A stretch of 20,825 bases of DNA from Pseudomonadota bacterium (GCA_023423995.1 JAFAEL010000074.1:1-20825), one strand, 5' to 3'. Positions 7,448 through 15,820 are shown, numbered from the stretch's first letter. The notes: generated by a model from the letters alone, not told the origin. A program made the numbers and translations.

Positions 7448-10183
7448 TCACAAGTGGATCGGCCCTGGCAACGCGGGAGGAGCAAGAGATCGTGCAGTCT
7501 CCGCGCATCGGGAGAGCCAGGACGTCATGCTGCGGCGCTCGGCGTAGGATTGCGCCCGTGCAAGGGTTGTCAGCGCCTGTTCGAGGGATTCGCGAGCGAG
7601 CAGGACTGCCTTGACGCGGAGCAATTCGGGAAGGAGCCAGCCCTCTCCGCTTGCGGAAGACAGCGTCAGGGCCTCCTCGATCGGAACCATCGCCGCGACA
7701 GGGTTCCCGCTGGAATCGAGCGCCTGGGCGAGATGGCAGAGGAAGAGCGCACGCCGGACCGGCCAACGCGTTCTGGCCAACTCATCGAGCCCGCCGGACA
7801 GGTGCTCGACGGCGGCACCGAAGTCACCGCGTCCGAGCAGAAGCGAACCGCGAAAGCATCGGCCCCATGCGCGCCAGGGACCGAACGGATGCCGTCGCGA
7901 GAGATCCTGAAGCATCCCTACCCGTGCTTCCATCGTGTCCAGATCGCCGCCGTAGAACGGAACCGGGCATCCGGCTTCCACCAGGATAAGCGATAGGGAA
8001 GTCGCGTGCCCGCGTTCCTGAGCGTCCGCGACGCAGCGCGTGGCGCATTCCTGAGCGGCGTCGCTCGAGCCAAGAAGCCACAGCACCATGGAAAGATACG
8101 CGCGCGCGTTGAGGCCCTGGTCGTATTGCATGCGCACCATCGGGCTGAGCGCCGCGGCGCGACTTCCGATGACGGTCTCGAAACTTCGCCGTGCCTCGAT
8201 GACATGACCCAGAAAGAACTGCGATACGCCGATGAAGCGCTCGGCTATGCGGACGGTCGCGGCTGCAACCTCGCCAGTCGTCGTGGCAGCGAGCCGCCGA
8301 AGAGCCTCGGCAGTCTCGAGCGAAGCTGGGTAGCGCCCGGAGGTCAGTTCGGAGAGCCACGTGCCCGACAGGACCTCGAGTTCCAGGTCGGCTACGGCCG
8401 CCTCCTTCGCGATGGTGGCGGCCCGCTCCCAGAGCCTGTCGATCTCCGGCCCCGGGCCCGCCGTGTAGATCAGCGCCGTGCCGAGGGAGCTGAGCAGCGC
8501 GATCTCCCTCGCCGGGTCGGCGCGACGATGTCCTTCCAGCGCGGCGAGCGCGTATTCGAAATAGCGCCTTCCTTCGCTGACGAGCGAAAGCTGGAACCAG
8601 AGCACCGAGGACGCGACCGCGAGTTCGGTCCCCAATTCGGCATCGCCCGTTGGCCCGAAGCACCAGGCAAGCGCGGCGCGCAGGTCGTCGACATGCGGCG
8701 CGTAGGCCGACATCCAGGCCGGCTCGCTCATCTGCGGAAGATCACGCTCGGCCGCCGACATCTGCTCCTTCAGATGGGCCGCGTGCCGGCGGCTCAGGCG
8801 ATCGAACTCGCCGCTCTTCCGGAGCTTCTCGCGTGCATAGGTCCGGGTCGTGTCCAGCAAGCGGTAGCGCGGCAGCGCCTGGGAGAACTCGACGGAGATG
8901 AGGGACTTCGAGACGAGGTTCGTCAGGTCGTCGATCGTGCTCCAGCTAGGCTCCTCGATGGACGCGACGGAAGAGGCACCATCGAGCGAGAACAATCCGG
9001 AGAAGATCGACAGCCGCGAAAGCGTCGTCTGCTCGGCCGGAGAGAGCTGGTTGTAGCTCCAGTTCAGCGTTGCATGGAGCGTTCGATGGCGGGGCAGGGC
9101 GGTCCTTCGCCCGGAAACCAGAAGACGGAAAACATCGTCCAACTGCTGTATCAGCCCAGGGACGCCGAACGTGTCGACCCGGCCAGCCGCAAGCTCAATC
9201 GCCAAGGGGATTCCGTCGAGGCGCCGGCACAGCGCCACGATGGCGGGCATATCCTCCGGTGTCGGTGAATAGCTGCCGAGAAGGTCGGCGGCCCGCTCCA
9301 CGAAGAGGCGGACTGCCGGAAAGTCGAGCGCGTCCAGAGTGGCGGCGCCATGGGGCGGCAGTTCGAGCCCGGACAGACGGGAGACGACCTCGCCCGCGGC
9401 CCGCAGAGGCTCGCGGCTGGTCGCCAGGATCTTCAGCTCCGGCGAATTGAGCAGAAGCGTTTCTGCCACCTGCGCGGCGGCCTCGGCGACATGCTCGCAA
9501 TTGTCCAGGATGACGAGGCTGCGGCCAAGGGGAGGCACGTGGAGCAGCGGCTGCTGCTCGATGCCGAGCGTCATCGAGATGGCGGCCGCGGTGGAACTCT
9601 CGACCCGAACCGGTTCGGAAATCTGCGCAAGCTCGACGAGGATGATCGAGTCGTACTGATCGAGATACGATCTCGCCGCCTGGAGAGCGGTCGTCGTCTT
9701 TCCGACGCCACCGCTGCCGACGATCGTCACGAGGCGGCTCTTCGAGAGCGATGCGCCGATCGCGGCAACGGCGGCTTCCCGGCCGAATACCGATACCAGG
9801 GCATTCGGCAGGTTCTGGCGGCGAGCCTGCGTGACGTCGTGCAACGGCCCTTCGTGCGCCGGCGCTTCCGTAAGCCGGACCTCGCCAACGAAGCAGTAGC
9901 CCCGGCGGGCGACGTTCACGATGTAGCGTTGGTTGTCCTGGCCGTCGCCGAGAACCCGTCGCAGCGCCGCCATCTGCACCCGCAGATTGGCCTCCTCGAC
10001 GAAGAGATTAGGCCAGGCCCGCGCAAGGAGCTCCTCTCTGCTCACGACGTCGCCATGTCTCTCGAGCAGCGCGATCAGAAGCTCCAGTGCGCGGCCCCCC
10101 ATCGCGACCGGATGCCCATCCTTGAGAAGCTGGCGCGCGCCGAGAAGCAGACGAAACCCGCCGAATTCGACAACTTCCTGCAT
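7448..10183 (-). CDS. STAND-class transcriptional regulator: OmpR-type winged helix + NB-ARC-like ATPase + helical repeats
   Basis: 911 residues. Residues 1-102: OmpR/PhoB-type winged-helix DNA-binding domain (FGGFRLLLGARQLL start; VVSREELLARAWP; LRVQMAALRRVLGD recognition helix; YIVNVARRGYCF wing). No receiver domain precedes it. Residues about 130-450: a P-loop ATPase with Walker A GSGGVGKT at 156-163, Walker B VILDN at 224-228, ATSREPL at 254-260, and GIPLAIELAAG, the GxPLAL motif of NB-ARC/STAND proteins. The remainder is alpha-helical and Ala/Leu-rich, with TPR-like units suited to sensing a ligand or partner. Known: such proteins switch by nucleotide-dependent oligomerisation. The ATG at 10183 has GGGGAGG about twelve bases upstream. 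The upstream frame stays open to 10456 but its third positions are not GC-biased. The likely target is its own promoter and the downstream MFS gene (inference). Confidence 0.92.
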   Translation of the reverse strand: MQEVVEFGGFRLLLGARQLLKDGHPVAMGGRALELLIALLERHGDVVSREELLARAWPNLFVEEANLRVQMAALRRVLGDGQDNQRYIVNVARRGYCFVGEVRLTEAPAHEGPLHDVTQARRQNLPNALVSVFGREAAVAAIGASLSKSRLVTIVGSGGVGKTTTALQAARSYLDQYDSIILVELAQISEPVRVESSTAAAISMTLGIEQQPLLHVPPLGRSLVILDNCEHVAEAAAQVAETLLLNSPELKILATSREPLRAAGEVVSRLSGLELPPHGAATLDALDFPAVRLFVERAADLLGSYSPTPEDMPAIVALCRRLDGIPLAIELAAGRVDTFGVPGLIQQLDDVFRLLVSGRRTALPRHRTLHATLNWSYNQLSPAEQTTLSRLSIFSGLFSLDGASSVASIEEPSWSTIDDLTNLVSKSLISVEFSQALPRYRLLDTTRTYAREKLRKSGEFDRLSRRHAAHLKEQMSAAERDLPQMSEPAWMSAYAPHVDDLRAALAWCFGPTGDAELGTELAVASSVLWFQLSLVSEGRRYFEYALAALEGHRRADPAREIALLSSLGTALIYTAGPGPEIDRLWERAATIAKEAAVADLELEVLSGTWLSELTSGRYPASLETAEALRRLAATTTGEVAAATVRIAERFIGVSQFFLGHVIEARRSFETVIGSRAAALSPMVRMQYDQGLNARAYLSMVLWLLGSSDAAQECATRCVADAQERGHATSLSLILVEAGCPVPFYGGDLDTMEARVGMLQDLSRRHPFGPWRAWGRCFRGSLLLGRGDFGAAVEHLSGGLDELARTRWPVRRALFLCHLAQALDSSGNPVAAMVPIEEALTLSSASGEGWLLPELLRVKAVLLARESLEQALTTLARAQSYAERRSMTSWLSRCAETARSLAPPALPGPIHL

Positions 10184-10622
10184 GGTCTTCGTGAGCCTCC
10201 CCACGAACGGTGCGATGGAAGTCCCGCGACCAGTCCGACAAAATTCCCCGTTATGCTCTGCTGACGATGCGAGACGTTTCGCGAACAGGAGACCAGGCCC
10301 GAGCCGACGAGGAACTCGAAGCCGACGCCTGCCCTTATCAGCAGCTTCGGCAGAGACGTACAACAACCTCTCAATCTCGCCGCCCAGCATGGCGACTGAG
10401 ACGTTTCCAGCCTCAAGCAGAATGCCATCAGCCGATGCGTTTCGGATCCGGAGCATCTCTCCATTGCTGGAGCGCTCCTGTAAAGCAGGTTTGAGACGAG
10501 GTTCAGCCTAGATGTTTGGCTCTGGGCTTTGATGGTGCAGTCCCGGAGGAGGGGCGCGCGCCAAGTCAGGCGCCGCGGATCTGCGTCCCGATCGCGGACG
10601 AGCGGCTTTCCCCGCGCAGCAC
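10184..10622. other. 439-base leader/promoter region of the STAND regulator
   Basis: Lies between the STAND start and the LysR stop, both leftward. An open frame continuing the STAND gene runs to 10456, but its codons have mixed third positions unlike the G/C-ending codons of the genes, so I treat it as non-coding. The region is slightly richer in A/T than its surroundings and contains four GAGACG words (see separate entry). No clear terminator for the LysR gene and no confident -35/-10 pair. Confidence 0.55.
10271..10498 (+). repeat. four GAGACG words, two within an identical 10-mer, upstream of the STAND regulator
   Basis: GAGACGTTTC occurs identically at 10271-10280 and 10398-10407; GAGACGT at 10353-10359; GAGACG at 10493-10498, all in the same orientation (CGTCTC on the coding strand of the regulator). 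The 10-mer is a near-palindrome (GAgACGTtTC), and the first copy sits in the 14-base near-palindrome GCGAGACGTTTCGC (10269-10282, one mismatched pair). The 127-base offset of the two full copies is close to twelve helical turns. Candidate binding sites for the winged-helix regulator itself. Confidence 0.35.
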
Positions 10623-11480
10623 CTATCCGCGCACCGCGCTCTTGAAGGCTGCGGAGAGCGCGAGCAGCACCTCCCGTGATCGCCCGCCCGTGACCCGCGA
10701 GTGCAGGAGCACGGGCAGGCGGGGCAGATCGGGCAATCCGAGCTTCGGGCCGACATCGAGTGCGCCGAACGGCACCATGCGGGGCGAGAGCGCCGCTACG
10801 CCGAGCCCTGCCGTCACGGCCGCCGCGACCGCCGCGACGCCTCCGCCGACGAAGATCTCGGTCCAGGGCACGCCGGCCGCATCGAGCAGTCGCCCCGCCA
10901 GCACGCGAACGCCGCACGGCTCGGCGAGGGTCGCGACAGGCAGCTTCTCGCCAGCGCGAGGCTGCCAGGTCGGCGCCGCGAACCAGCGGAACTTCTCCTC
11001 GACGAGGAGCTCTCCGTCGTCGCGGCCCGCATGGAGCCGAACGATCGCCGCATCGAGTTCCCGGCGGTCGAAGCTCTGCAAGAGGTCGCCGGAGGAACCG
11101 ATCCGGATCTCGATGATGAGCTGCGGATCCTGCGCGTTCATCCGCGCGATGAGGGCAGGGAGCTCCGGGCCCGCCACGTGATCGCTGATCCCGATCGTGA
11201 GACGTTGCCGAGTGCCGTCCAGGGCGGCAAGCGCCCGATCATGGACCTCCATCAGCTCCCGTGCATGGACGAGAAACGCCTCGCCCCGGGACGAAAGCTG
11301 GACGTGCCGGGGCGTGCGCTCCACCAGCCGGCAACCGAGCCGGTCTTCCAGCCGCTTCAGCTTCAGGCTGATGGCGGCCTGTGTCGTGCCCATGGCGTCG
11401 GCCGCGCGGGTGAAGCTCCTGAATTCGGCGATGCGGATGAAAGCCTGAACGGCGTCGACGTCGAGCGGGCGAGCATCCAT
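10623..11480 (-). CDS. LysR-family transcriptional regulator
   Basis: 285 residues. The N-terminal helix-turn-helix is at about 10-60 (FIRIAEFRSFTRAADAM, TTQAAISLKLKRLEDRLG, RLVERT), the standard LysR signature, followed by the long linker helix and a periplasmic-binding-protein-like effector domain beginning about residue 93 (RLTIGISDHVAGPEL). Divergent from the tautomerase gene with 95 bases between the starts, the classic LysR arrangement, so the tautomerase gene is the likeliest target. The effector is unknown, probably the substrate of the tautomerase or a related metabolite (inference). ATG at 11480; its Shine-Dalgarno is weak (AAGAGA). Confidence 0.92.
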   Translation of the reverse strand: MDARPLDVDAVQAFIRIAEFRSFTRAADAMGTTQAAISLKLKRLEDRLGCRLVERTPRHVQLSSRGEAFLVHARELMEVHDRALAALDGTRQRLTIGISDHVAGPELPALIARMNAQDPQLIIEIRIGSSGDLLQSFDRRELDAAIVRLHAGRDDGELLVEEKFRWFAAPTWQPRAGEKLPVATLAEPCGVRVLAGRLLDAAGVPWTEIFVGGGVAAVAAAVTAGLGVAALSPRMVPFGALDVGPKLGLPDLPRLPVLLHSRVTGGRSREVLLALSAAFKSAVRG

Positions 11481-11575
11481 TTCATTCTCTTATCGCTGAA
11501 ACAAAAATCGATTTGATACCGAAATGGGCCACGATGATCTAGCATCTGACGATCTGCTCGCGGAGAGAATTCGAA
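11481..11575. promoter_or_regulatory. divergent LysR/tautomerase promoter region
   Basis: A 95-base divergent control region, A/T-rich over 11481-11520. Rightward: TTGATA at 11513-11518 as a good -35, with only a weak -10 (GATCTA at 11536-11541, 17-base spacing). GGAG at 11562-11565 serves the tautomerase ATG ten bases on. TATC and GATA half-sites at about 11490 and 11515 frame a possible LysR T-N11-A type box around ATCGAT; assignment is tentative. Confidence 0.45.
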
Positions 11576-11956
11576 ATGCCGTTCGTCCAGATCTCGATGC
11601 GTTCGGGGAAGTCCGAGGAGTACCGCCAGGCGATACTCGACAGCTTCTACCGGGCAATGCGCGAGGCATTGGGAGTGCCCGAGGACGATCAGTTCATGAC
11701 ACTCACCGAGCATGATCCAGCGAATTTCCGCTATGGCTCGTCCTATCTCGGCGTCATGCGCAGCGACGATCTCGTCTATATCCAGATCACCGTCTTCAAC
11801 ACTCGCACGGCCGAGCAGAAGAAGGCGCTGTTCCGACGGGCCGTGGAATTGCTCGGCGACGCGCCGGGGGTCCGGCCGGAAGACGTGTTCATCAACATCC
11901 TCGAAGCGCCGAAGGAGAACTGGTCGCTCGGCATGGGGGGCGCGCAATTCGGGTAA
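11576..11956 (+). CDS. tautomerase-superfamily protein
   Basis: 126 residues starting Met-Pro; after Met removal Pro1 would be the catalytic base, the hallmark of the superfamily (4-oxalocrotonate tautomerase, MSAD, CHMI, MIF). PFVQISMRSGKSEEYRQAI is the first beta-alpha unit, and a second beta-alpha unit follows at about 67-90 (YIQITVFNTRTAEQKKAL). The C-terminal segment NILEAPKENWSLGMG is typical of the longer single-chain family of about 130 residues. The reaction is keto-enol tautomerisation or a hydrolytic dehalogenase-like side activity; the substrate is unknown. Divergent from its probable LysR activator. The nitronate monooxygenase-like gene follows after 307 bases on the same strand, so co-regulation is possible but not shown. 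Confidence 0.9.
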   Translation: MPFVQISMRSGKSEEYRQAILDSFYRAMREALGVPEDDQFMTLTEHDPANFRYGSSYLGVMRSDDLVYIQITVFNTRTAEQKKALFRRAVELLGDAPGVRPEDVFINILEAPKENWSLGMGGAQFG

Positions 11957-12263
11957 GAGGTTGCTCCGCATTCATTATGGTGTCGGCGTCTCGTCTGTGA
12001 CCAAGCGAACGACGCTCGGCGTCCTGATCTGGGCAGCATTGCTGGATCGCGCCCGCAACTGAAAACGTTTCACTCACGGTGAACGGTGATCACATGCCGG
12101 GCTCGGCCATTTGCCGTGTGCCGGGATTCCGGGCGTGGCTGCCGGACCGGATCGCCGAAAGAGATCGCAGCTATTCGCAGCTTGCGTTGGATCCCGGGCA
12201 GTCACGATGCGATGAGTGGGCGACGCCCGGGCCGGGCGGGGTCGCCGATGACGAGGTTCGGAC
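11957..12263. other. intergenic region between tautomerase and nitronate monooxygenase-like genes
   Basis: No gene seen. It contains TTCAC-n5-GTGAA at about 12070-12084, a tandem 7-mer ACGGTGA twice at 12076-12089, and a pair of TCGCAGCT repeats (separate entry). No T-run terminator was found after the tautomerase stop. Probably carries the promoter of the flavoenzyme gene. Confidence 0.5.
12165..12182 (+). repeat. direct repeat TCGCAGCT, two copies with 10-base period
   Basis: TCGCAGCT at 12165-12172 and again at 12175-12182, so the copies lie one helical turn apart, about 82-99 bases before the GTG of the nitronate monooxygenase-like gene. The geometry fits tandem half-sites for a head-to-tail dimer regulator, but two 8-mers alone are weak support. 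Confidence 0.3.
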
Positions 12264-13334
12264 GTGAGCTTTCCGATCGAGCGTGCAAACGCGTTCTGCC
12301 AACGGTTCGGCATCGAGGTGCCGATCATGCTGGCCCCCATGGCGGGAGCCTCTGCGCCGTCGCTCTCTATCGCGGTTGCGAATGCCGGCGGCATGGGCGC
12401 GGCCGGGCTGCTGCTCCACACGCCCGAGGAGATATCCGCCTGGATGCGGGAGTTCCGGCAGGCCAGCAACGGCGCCGTCCAGCTCAATACCTGGATTCCG
12501 GATCCGGCGCCGGTTCGGGACGCAAAGCACGAGGCCGCGCTTCGTGACTTCCTGGCCGGGTGGGGGCCGCCCGTCCCGCCGGAGGCGGCAGATGCCGCGC
12601 CGCCGAGCTTCGAGGCGCAATGCGAGGCGATGCTCGCTGCTGCGCCACCGATCGTCTCCTCCGTGATGGGCCTCTACCCGCCCGACTTCGTGGCCCGCCT
12701 GAAGGAGCGTGGCGTGTCCTGGTTCGCCGTCGTCAGCACGGTCGCGGAGGCCGTCGCGGCCGAGCAGGCCGGGGCGGATGTGGTGATCGCGCAGGGTGCG
12801 GAAGCGGGCGGGCATCGCGCGGCGTTCGAGGCTGCGGATGCGGAGCGTCGGATGGTCGGGCTGTTCGCGCTGGTGCCGGCCGTCGTGGATGCGGTTTCCG
12901 TCCCCGTGGTGGCGACGGGCGGCATCGCGGATGGCCGGGGCGTCGCCGCCGCCCTGGCGCTCGGCGCGAGCGCCGTGCAGGTTGGGACGGCCTTCCTGCG
13001 CTGCCCCGAGGCCAAGACGAATCCTGCCTGGGCCGAGGCGCTCGCCACCACCCGGCCCGAGGACACGGTCGTCTCGCGGGCCTTCAGCGGCCGCGCCGGG
13101 CGGTCGATCGCCACCGCCTATGCCCTGGCGGCGCTCGGGCCCGAGGCGCCTTCGCCGGCGCCTTACCCTGTGCAGCGCGCCCTGACCGCTCCCATGAGGG
13201 CCAGCGCCGCGTCTGCTGGCGACGTCCAGCGCATGCAGGCCTGGGCCGGCCAGTCTGCGGCACTCGCCCGGGCGGAGCCGGCAGGGGAGGTCGTGCGCCG
13301 TCTCTGGGAGGAGGGCCGCCGGCTCCTGAGCTGA
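12264..13334 (+). CDS. nitronate monooxygenase-like FMN enzyme (2-nitropropane dioxygenase family)
   Basis: 356 residues forming a TIM-barrel flavoprotein. Motifs in order: [10 protein letters not shown] at 21-30 (FMN/barrel entry), AGGMGAAG at 41-48, QGAEAGGH at 177-184 with H184 at the conserved catalytic position, and VATGGIADG at 216-224, the phosphate-binding turn, followed by [11 protein letters not shown]. Known function: FMN-dependent oxidation of alkyl nitronates such as propionate 3-nitronate, giving carbonyl product and nitrite. Some family members are other FMN oxidoreductases, so the substrate is open. GTG start at 12264 with GAGG at 12253-12256. It converges on the MFS gene at 13368 with 33 bases between stops. 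Confidence 0.9.
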   Translation: MSFPIERANAFCQRFGIEVPIMLAPMAGASAPSLSIAVANAGGMGAAGLLLHTPEEISAWMREFRQASNGAVQLNTWIPDPAPVRDAKHEAALRDFLAGWGPPVPPEAADAAPPSFEAQCEAMLAAAPPIVSSVMGLYPPDFVARLKERGVSWFAVVSTVAEAVAAEQAGADVVIAQGAEAGGHRAAFEAADAERRMVGLFALVPAVVDAVSVPVVATGGIADGRGVAAALALGASAVQVGTAFLRCPEAKTNPAWAEALATTRPEDTVVSRAFSGRAGRSIATAYALAALGPEAPSPAPYPVQRALTAPMRASAASAGDVQRMQAWAGQSAALARAEPAGEVVRRLWEEGRRLLS

Positions 13335-13367
13335 GCGACGGCAGAAGCACGAAGCCGTATCCGGCGC

Positions 13368-14624
13368 TTAAGCGGGCAGCGCAGCGGCTCCGGCCCGGCG
13401 AGGCTGGTCGTCCATAGGCAGCTGGAGCAGCGTCGCTGCCGCACCGACCCCGATCAGGGCGTACCAGGCCAGGTCGTAGCCCCCGGTGCCGTCCAGGATG
13501 ATCCCGCCGATCAAGGGGCCGAGGAAGCCGCCGACCTGGTGGCCGAGAAACACGATGCCGAACAGCAGGTTGAAGTGGCCCAGGCCGAAAAGCCGGCCGA
13601 TCAGCCCGGAGACCAGCGGAACCACGCCTAGCCAGGTGAACCCCATCACGGCCGCGAAGACGAGGGTCGACGCCTCGGACACGGGCATCGCGACGAAGCC
13701 CGCAATCGCGATCGTCCTGGCGGCGTAGATGGCGGCCAGGAGGTGACGGCGGCTGTATCGCGCGCCCAGCACGCCGAAGACGTATGATCCCACGGCGTTG
13801 CAGAGGCCGATGATGCCCAGCGCCATCGCTCCCACGCTCGGCGAGAGGCCGCAGATGGCCAGGAACTTCGGCAGGTGGGCGGTGATGAACTGAAGCTGGA
13901 AGCCGCAGGCGAAGAACGCGACCGCCATGGCAACGAACCCGCCATGCGAAAGCGCTTCGCGAAGCGCGGACGCGACGCCGGCGGGCAACTCCTCAGCGCG
14001 AGTCTGCGGCGCATCCGCCGGCTTTCCGCCGATGAGGAACGACAGGGCGACCATCGCGAGGCAGATCAGAGCATAGGCGGAGGCCGCGACGCGCCAATCC
14101 TGGACGTCGATGAGGTGCTGCCCGAGCGGGGCGAGCGCGAGAACCCCGAGCGATCCCGCGCCTGACACGATGCCGAGCAGCTGGCTCCGGCGCTCAGGCG
14201 GCGCGGCGCGGGACACGGCCCCGAGAAGGACCCCGAAGCCCGTGCCCGCAACACCGATCCCCGTGAGAACGCCGATCCCGAGATCGAGGCCGAGCAGAGC
14301 GTTGTCCGAAACCGCCAGCAGGCCGAGACCCGCCGTATAGATCAGGCCGGAGACGATCAGGACCGGCCGCGGGCCGAAGCGGTCGCCGAGCGCCCCGACG
14401 AAGGGCTGGCTCAAGCCCCAGACGAGATTGTGGAGCGCGACCGCGAAGCCGAAGGACGTGGCCGAGACCGCGAGATCCGTGGTCGCCGGCGACAGGAAGA
14501 GCCCAAAACATTGCCGCAGCCCCATCGAGATCGACATGATCGAGGCCGCGAGGATGAGAATGACGAGAAGCCGAGGGCTCGTGGGCGAAATGGCCTCGGT
14601 TCGTGCGGGAGCTTGGAGCGACAT
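13368..14624 (-). CDS. MFS transporter
   Basis: 418 residues with about twelve hydrophobic spans. Motif A is clear at 78-90 (GALGDRFGPRPVL), and the first helix carries SMGLRQCFGLFL, an arrangement common in MFS carriers for organic anions and aromatic compounds. The loop between helices 6 and 7 holds the charged PADAPQTRAEELP stretch. ATG at 14624 with GAGGAG (plus 14630-14635) five bases upstream; an in-frame ATG ten codons earlier lacks such a site. The substrate cannot be named. The AraC regulator is 119 bases upstream on the same strand and may control it. The stop TAA lies in the palindrome CGCTTAAGCG (13365-13374). Confidence 0.9.
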   Translation of the reverse strand: MSLQAPARTEAISPTSPRLLVILILAASIMSISMGLRQCFGLFLSPATTDLAVSATSFGFAVALHNLVWGLSQPFVGALGDRFGPRPVLIVSGLIYTAGLGLLAVSDNALLGLDLGIGVLTGIGVAGTGFGVLLGAVSRAAPPERRSQLLGIVSGAGSLGVLALAPLGQHLIDVQDWRVAASAYALICLAMVALSFLIGGKPADAPQTRAEELPAGVASALREALSHGGFVAMAVAFFACGFQLQFITAHLPKFLAICGLSPSVGAMALGIIGLCNAVGSYVFGVLGARYSRRHLLAAIYAARTIAIAGFVAMPVSEASTLVFAAVMGFTWLGVVPLVSGLIGRLFGLGHFNLLFGIVFLGHQVGGFLGPLIGGIILDGTGGYDLAWYALIGVGAAATLLQLPMDDQPRRAGAAALPA

Positions 14625-14664
14625 CCGGTCTCCTCGTGGAGCGGACGCACACATAGCCCCAACC

Positions 14665-14691
14665 TGACCTCGCCCGTTTCACTGGTCAGTG
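14665..14691. promoter_or_regulatory. TGACC-n14-GGTCA inverted repeat upstream of the MFS gene
   Basis: TGACC at 14665-14669 and GGTCA at 14684-14688, with a nested CACTG-GT-CAGTG at 14680-14691, in the 119-base gap between AraC and MFS and 41 bases before the MFS start. A plausible operator for a dimeric regulator; no convincing -35/-10 pair is visible next to it. Confidence 0.3.
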
Positions 14692-14743
14692 TACTGGGTG
14701 CTCCAGCGAGCCCTTGCGGTTCGCTGCGCGGGATCAGCGCTCG

Positions 14744-15601
14744 TCAGGCGACCTCGCGGGAAGCCCGTTCGCCCCTGCGCATGGCCGTCAGCCAGGCGCC
14801 CGGCGTGAGGCCGTAGGCCCGCTTGAAGTGCCGCGTCATGTGGCTCTGGTCGGCGAAGCCCGCGTCCAGCGAGGCCTCGGCGAGAGAGGCGCCCCGGCCC
14901 AGCAGGCCGCGGACATGGTCGAGCTGCCGGAGCGTCCGGAAGCGGCTGGGGCTCGTGCCGTAGGCGAGGCGGAACTGACGGGTGAGGGTCCAGCGGTCGA
15001 GGCCGGCGACCGCTTCCAGATCCTCAAGGGAATGTCGCTCGGTGGGAGAGGATGCGAGGAGGTCCCGCGCACGGGCGACGCCGCTGGACGTCGGCGAGCG
15101 TCGCTCGGGTGCCGCCCGGCCGCAGGCGCGCCGGAGGAGTTCGGCAAGAGCCTCGACCAGCTCCGAGCCTGCGGTTTCGTCCCACTCGGCGTCGAAATCC
15201 CAGATCAGCGAGGCGATGCCGCTTCGGAGATCCGCCTGGTCGCGGACAGGCTCCCGGGCGAAGGGCAGGGGACCTCCGCCGAGCGCGTCCTGGATGAGCC
15301 CGGGATCGACATAGACGATCCGGTACGAGAAGCCCTCGTCCGTTCCGGCCGCACCGTCATGCGTCTCGTCGGGATGGAGGATGTGGCATTGCCCCGGGAG
15401 GCAGTGCCGCTGCTCGCCCCTGTATCGGAATGTCTGCACCCCCGAGAGCGTGATCCCGACCGCATAGGTGTCGTGGCGATGGGGCGAGAAGGCCGAGCCA
15501 TGCAGCTCCGCCTGCAGCCGCTGGATCCCTGGGCTGCCCGCCGCGACCCGGATGCGATCCTCCTGGCGCAGTTCGTTCCGGCTGAGGAGGGGGGCGTTCA
15601 T
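14744..15601 (-). CDS. AraC-family transcriptional regulator with cupin sensor domain
   Basis: 285 residues from the chosen ATG. N-terminal AraC-type cupin: SPHRHDTYAVGITLSG at 39-54 (metal/ligand-pocket histidines), then LPGQCHILHPDETHDG, a classic arrangement. The C-terminal 100 residues hold two helix-turn-helix units: SLEDLEAVAGLDRWTLTRQF, then SLAEASLDAGFADQSHMTRHF with KRAYGLTPGAW, the AraC signature. The start is uncertain: the frame also has ATG at 15619 and 15679 and GTG at 15715, and none has a good Shine-Dalgarno; G/C-ending codons begin just after 15601, which is why I chose it. Divergent from the SDR-enoyl-CoA hydratase pair and upstream of the MFS gene, so either or both could be its targets. 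Confidence 0.9.
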   Translation of the reverse strand: MNAPLLSRNELRQEDRIRVAAGSPGIQRLQAELHGSAFSPHRHDTYAVGITLSGVQTFRYRGEQRHCLPGQCHILHPDETHDGAAGTDEGFSYRIVYVDPGLIQDALGGGPLPFAREPVRDQADLRSGIASLIWDFDAEWDETAGSELVEALAELLRRACGRAAPERRSPTSSGVARARDLLASSPTERHSLEDLEAVAGLDRWTLTRQFRLAYGTSPSRFRTLRQLDHVRGLLGRGASLAEASLDAGFADQSHMTRHFKRAYGLTPGAWLTAMRRGERASREVA

Positions 15602-15760
15602 GCGGACTGGAAAGTGCATTCCTGGCGCCACCGTTCCATGTTCGAGTGCTCGTCCCGGCCGGAGCGCCGAGCATCGCATCGCGCCAGCGGTCGGTACAGC
15701 GCCGGCGGACTTCACCGGTGGGATCTGGAATTATCCGCGCAGCAAGCGAGACTTGGCGAG

Positions 15761-15778
15761 CCACTGCCCGGGCAGCGG
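15761..15778. promoter_or_regulatory. palindrome in the AraC/SDR divergent region, candidate operator
   Basis: CTGCCCGGGCAG (15764-15775) is a perfect 12-base palindrome; with flanks CCa and cGG it becomes an 18-base palindrome with one mismatched pair. It is centred about 51 bases before the SDR TTG start, where an activator or repressor would act. It is GC-rich, so chance occurrence is less unlikely than for a mixed sequence. Confidence 0.35.
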
Positions 15779-15820
15779 CGGACCCCGACGATATGCACGC
15801 GGTGACAATGGGAGGGAGCC

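Noticed and set aside
8006..9268. 420-codon plus-strand frame inside the STAND gene
   Set aside because: Antisense to the ATPase and repeat domains; no family resemblance.
10184..10456. N-terminal extension of the STAND regulator by 91 residues
   Set aside because: Third codon positions are not GC-biased, the OmpR-type domain begins right after 10183, and a Shine-Dalgarno-like GGGGAGG precedes the ATG.
13365..13374. CGCTTAAGCG palindrome at the MFS stop codon, considered as a terminator
   Set aside because: Self-complementary without a loop and no T-run; probably chance.
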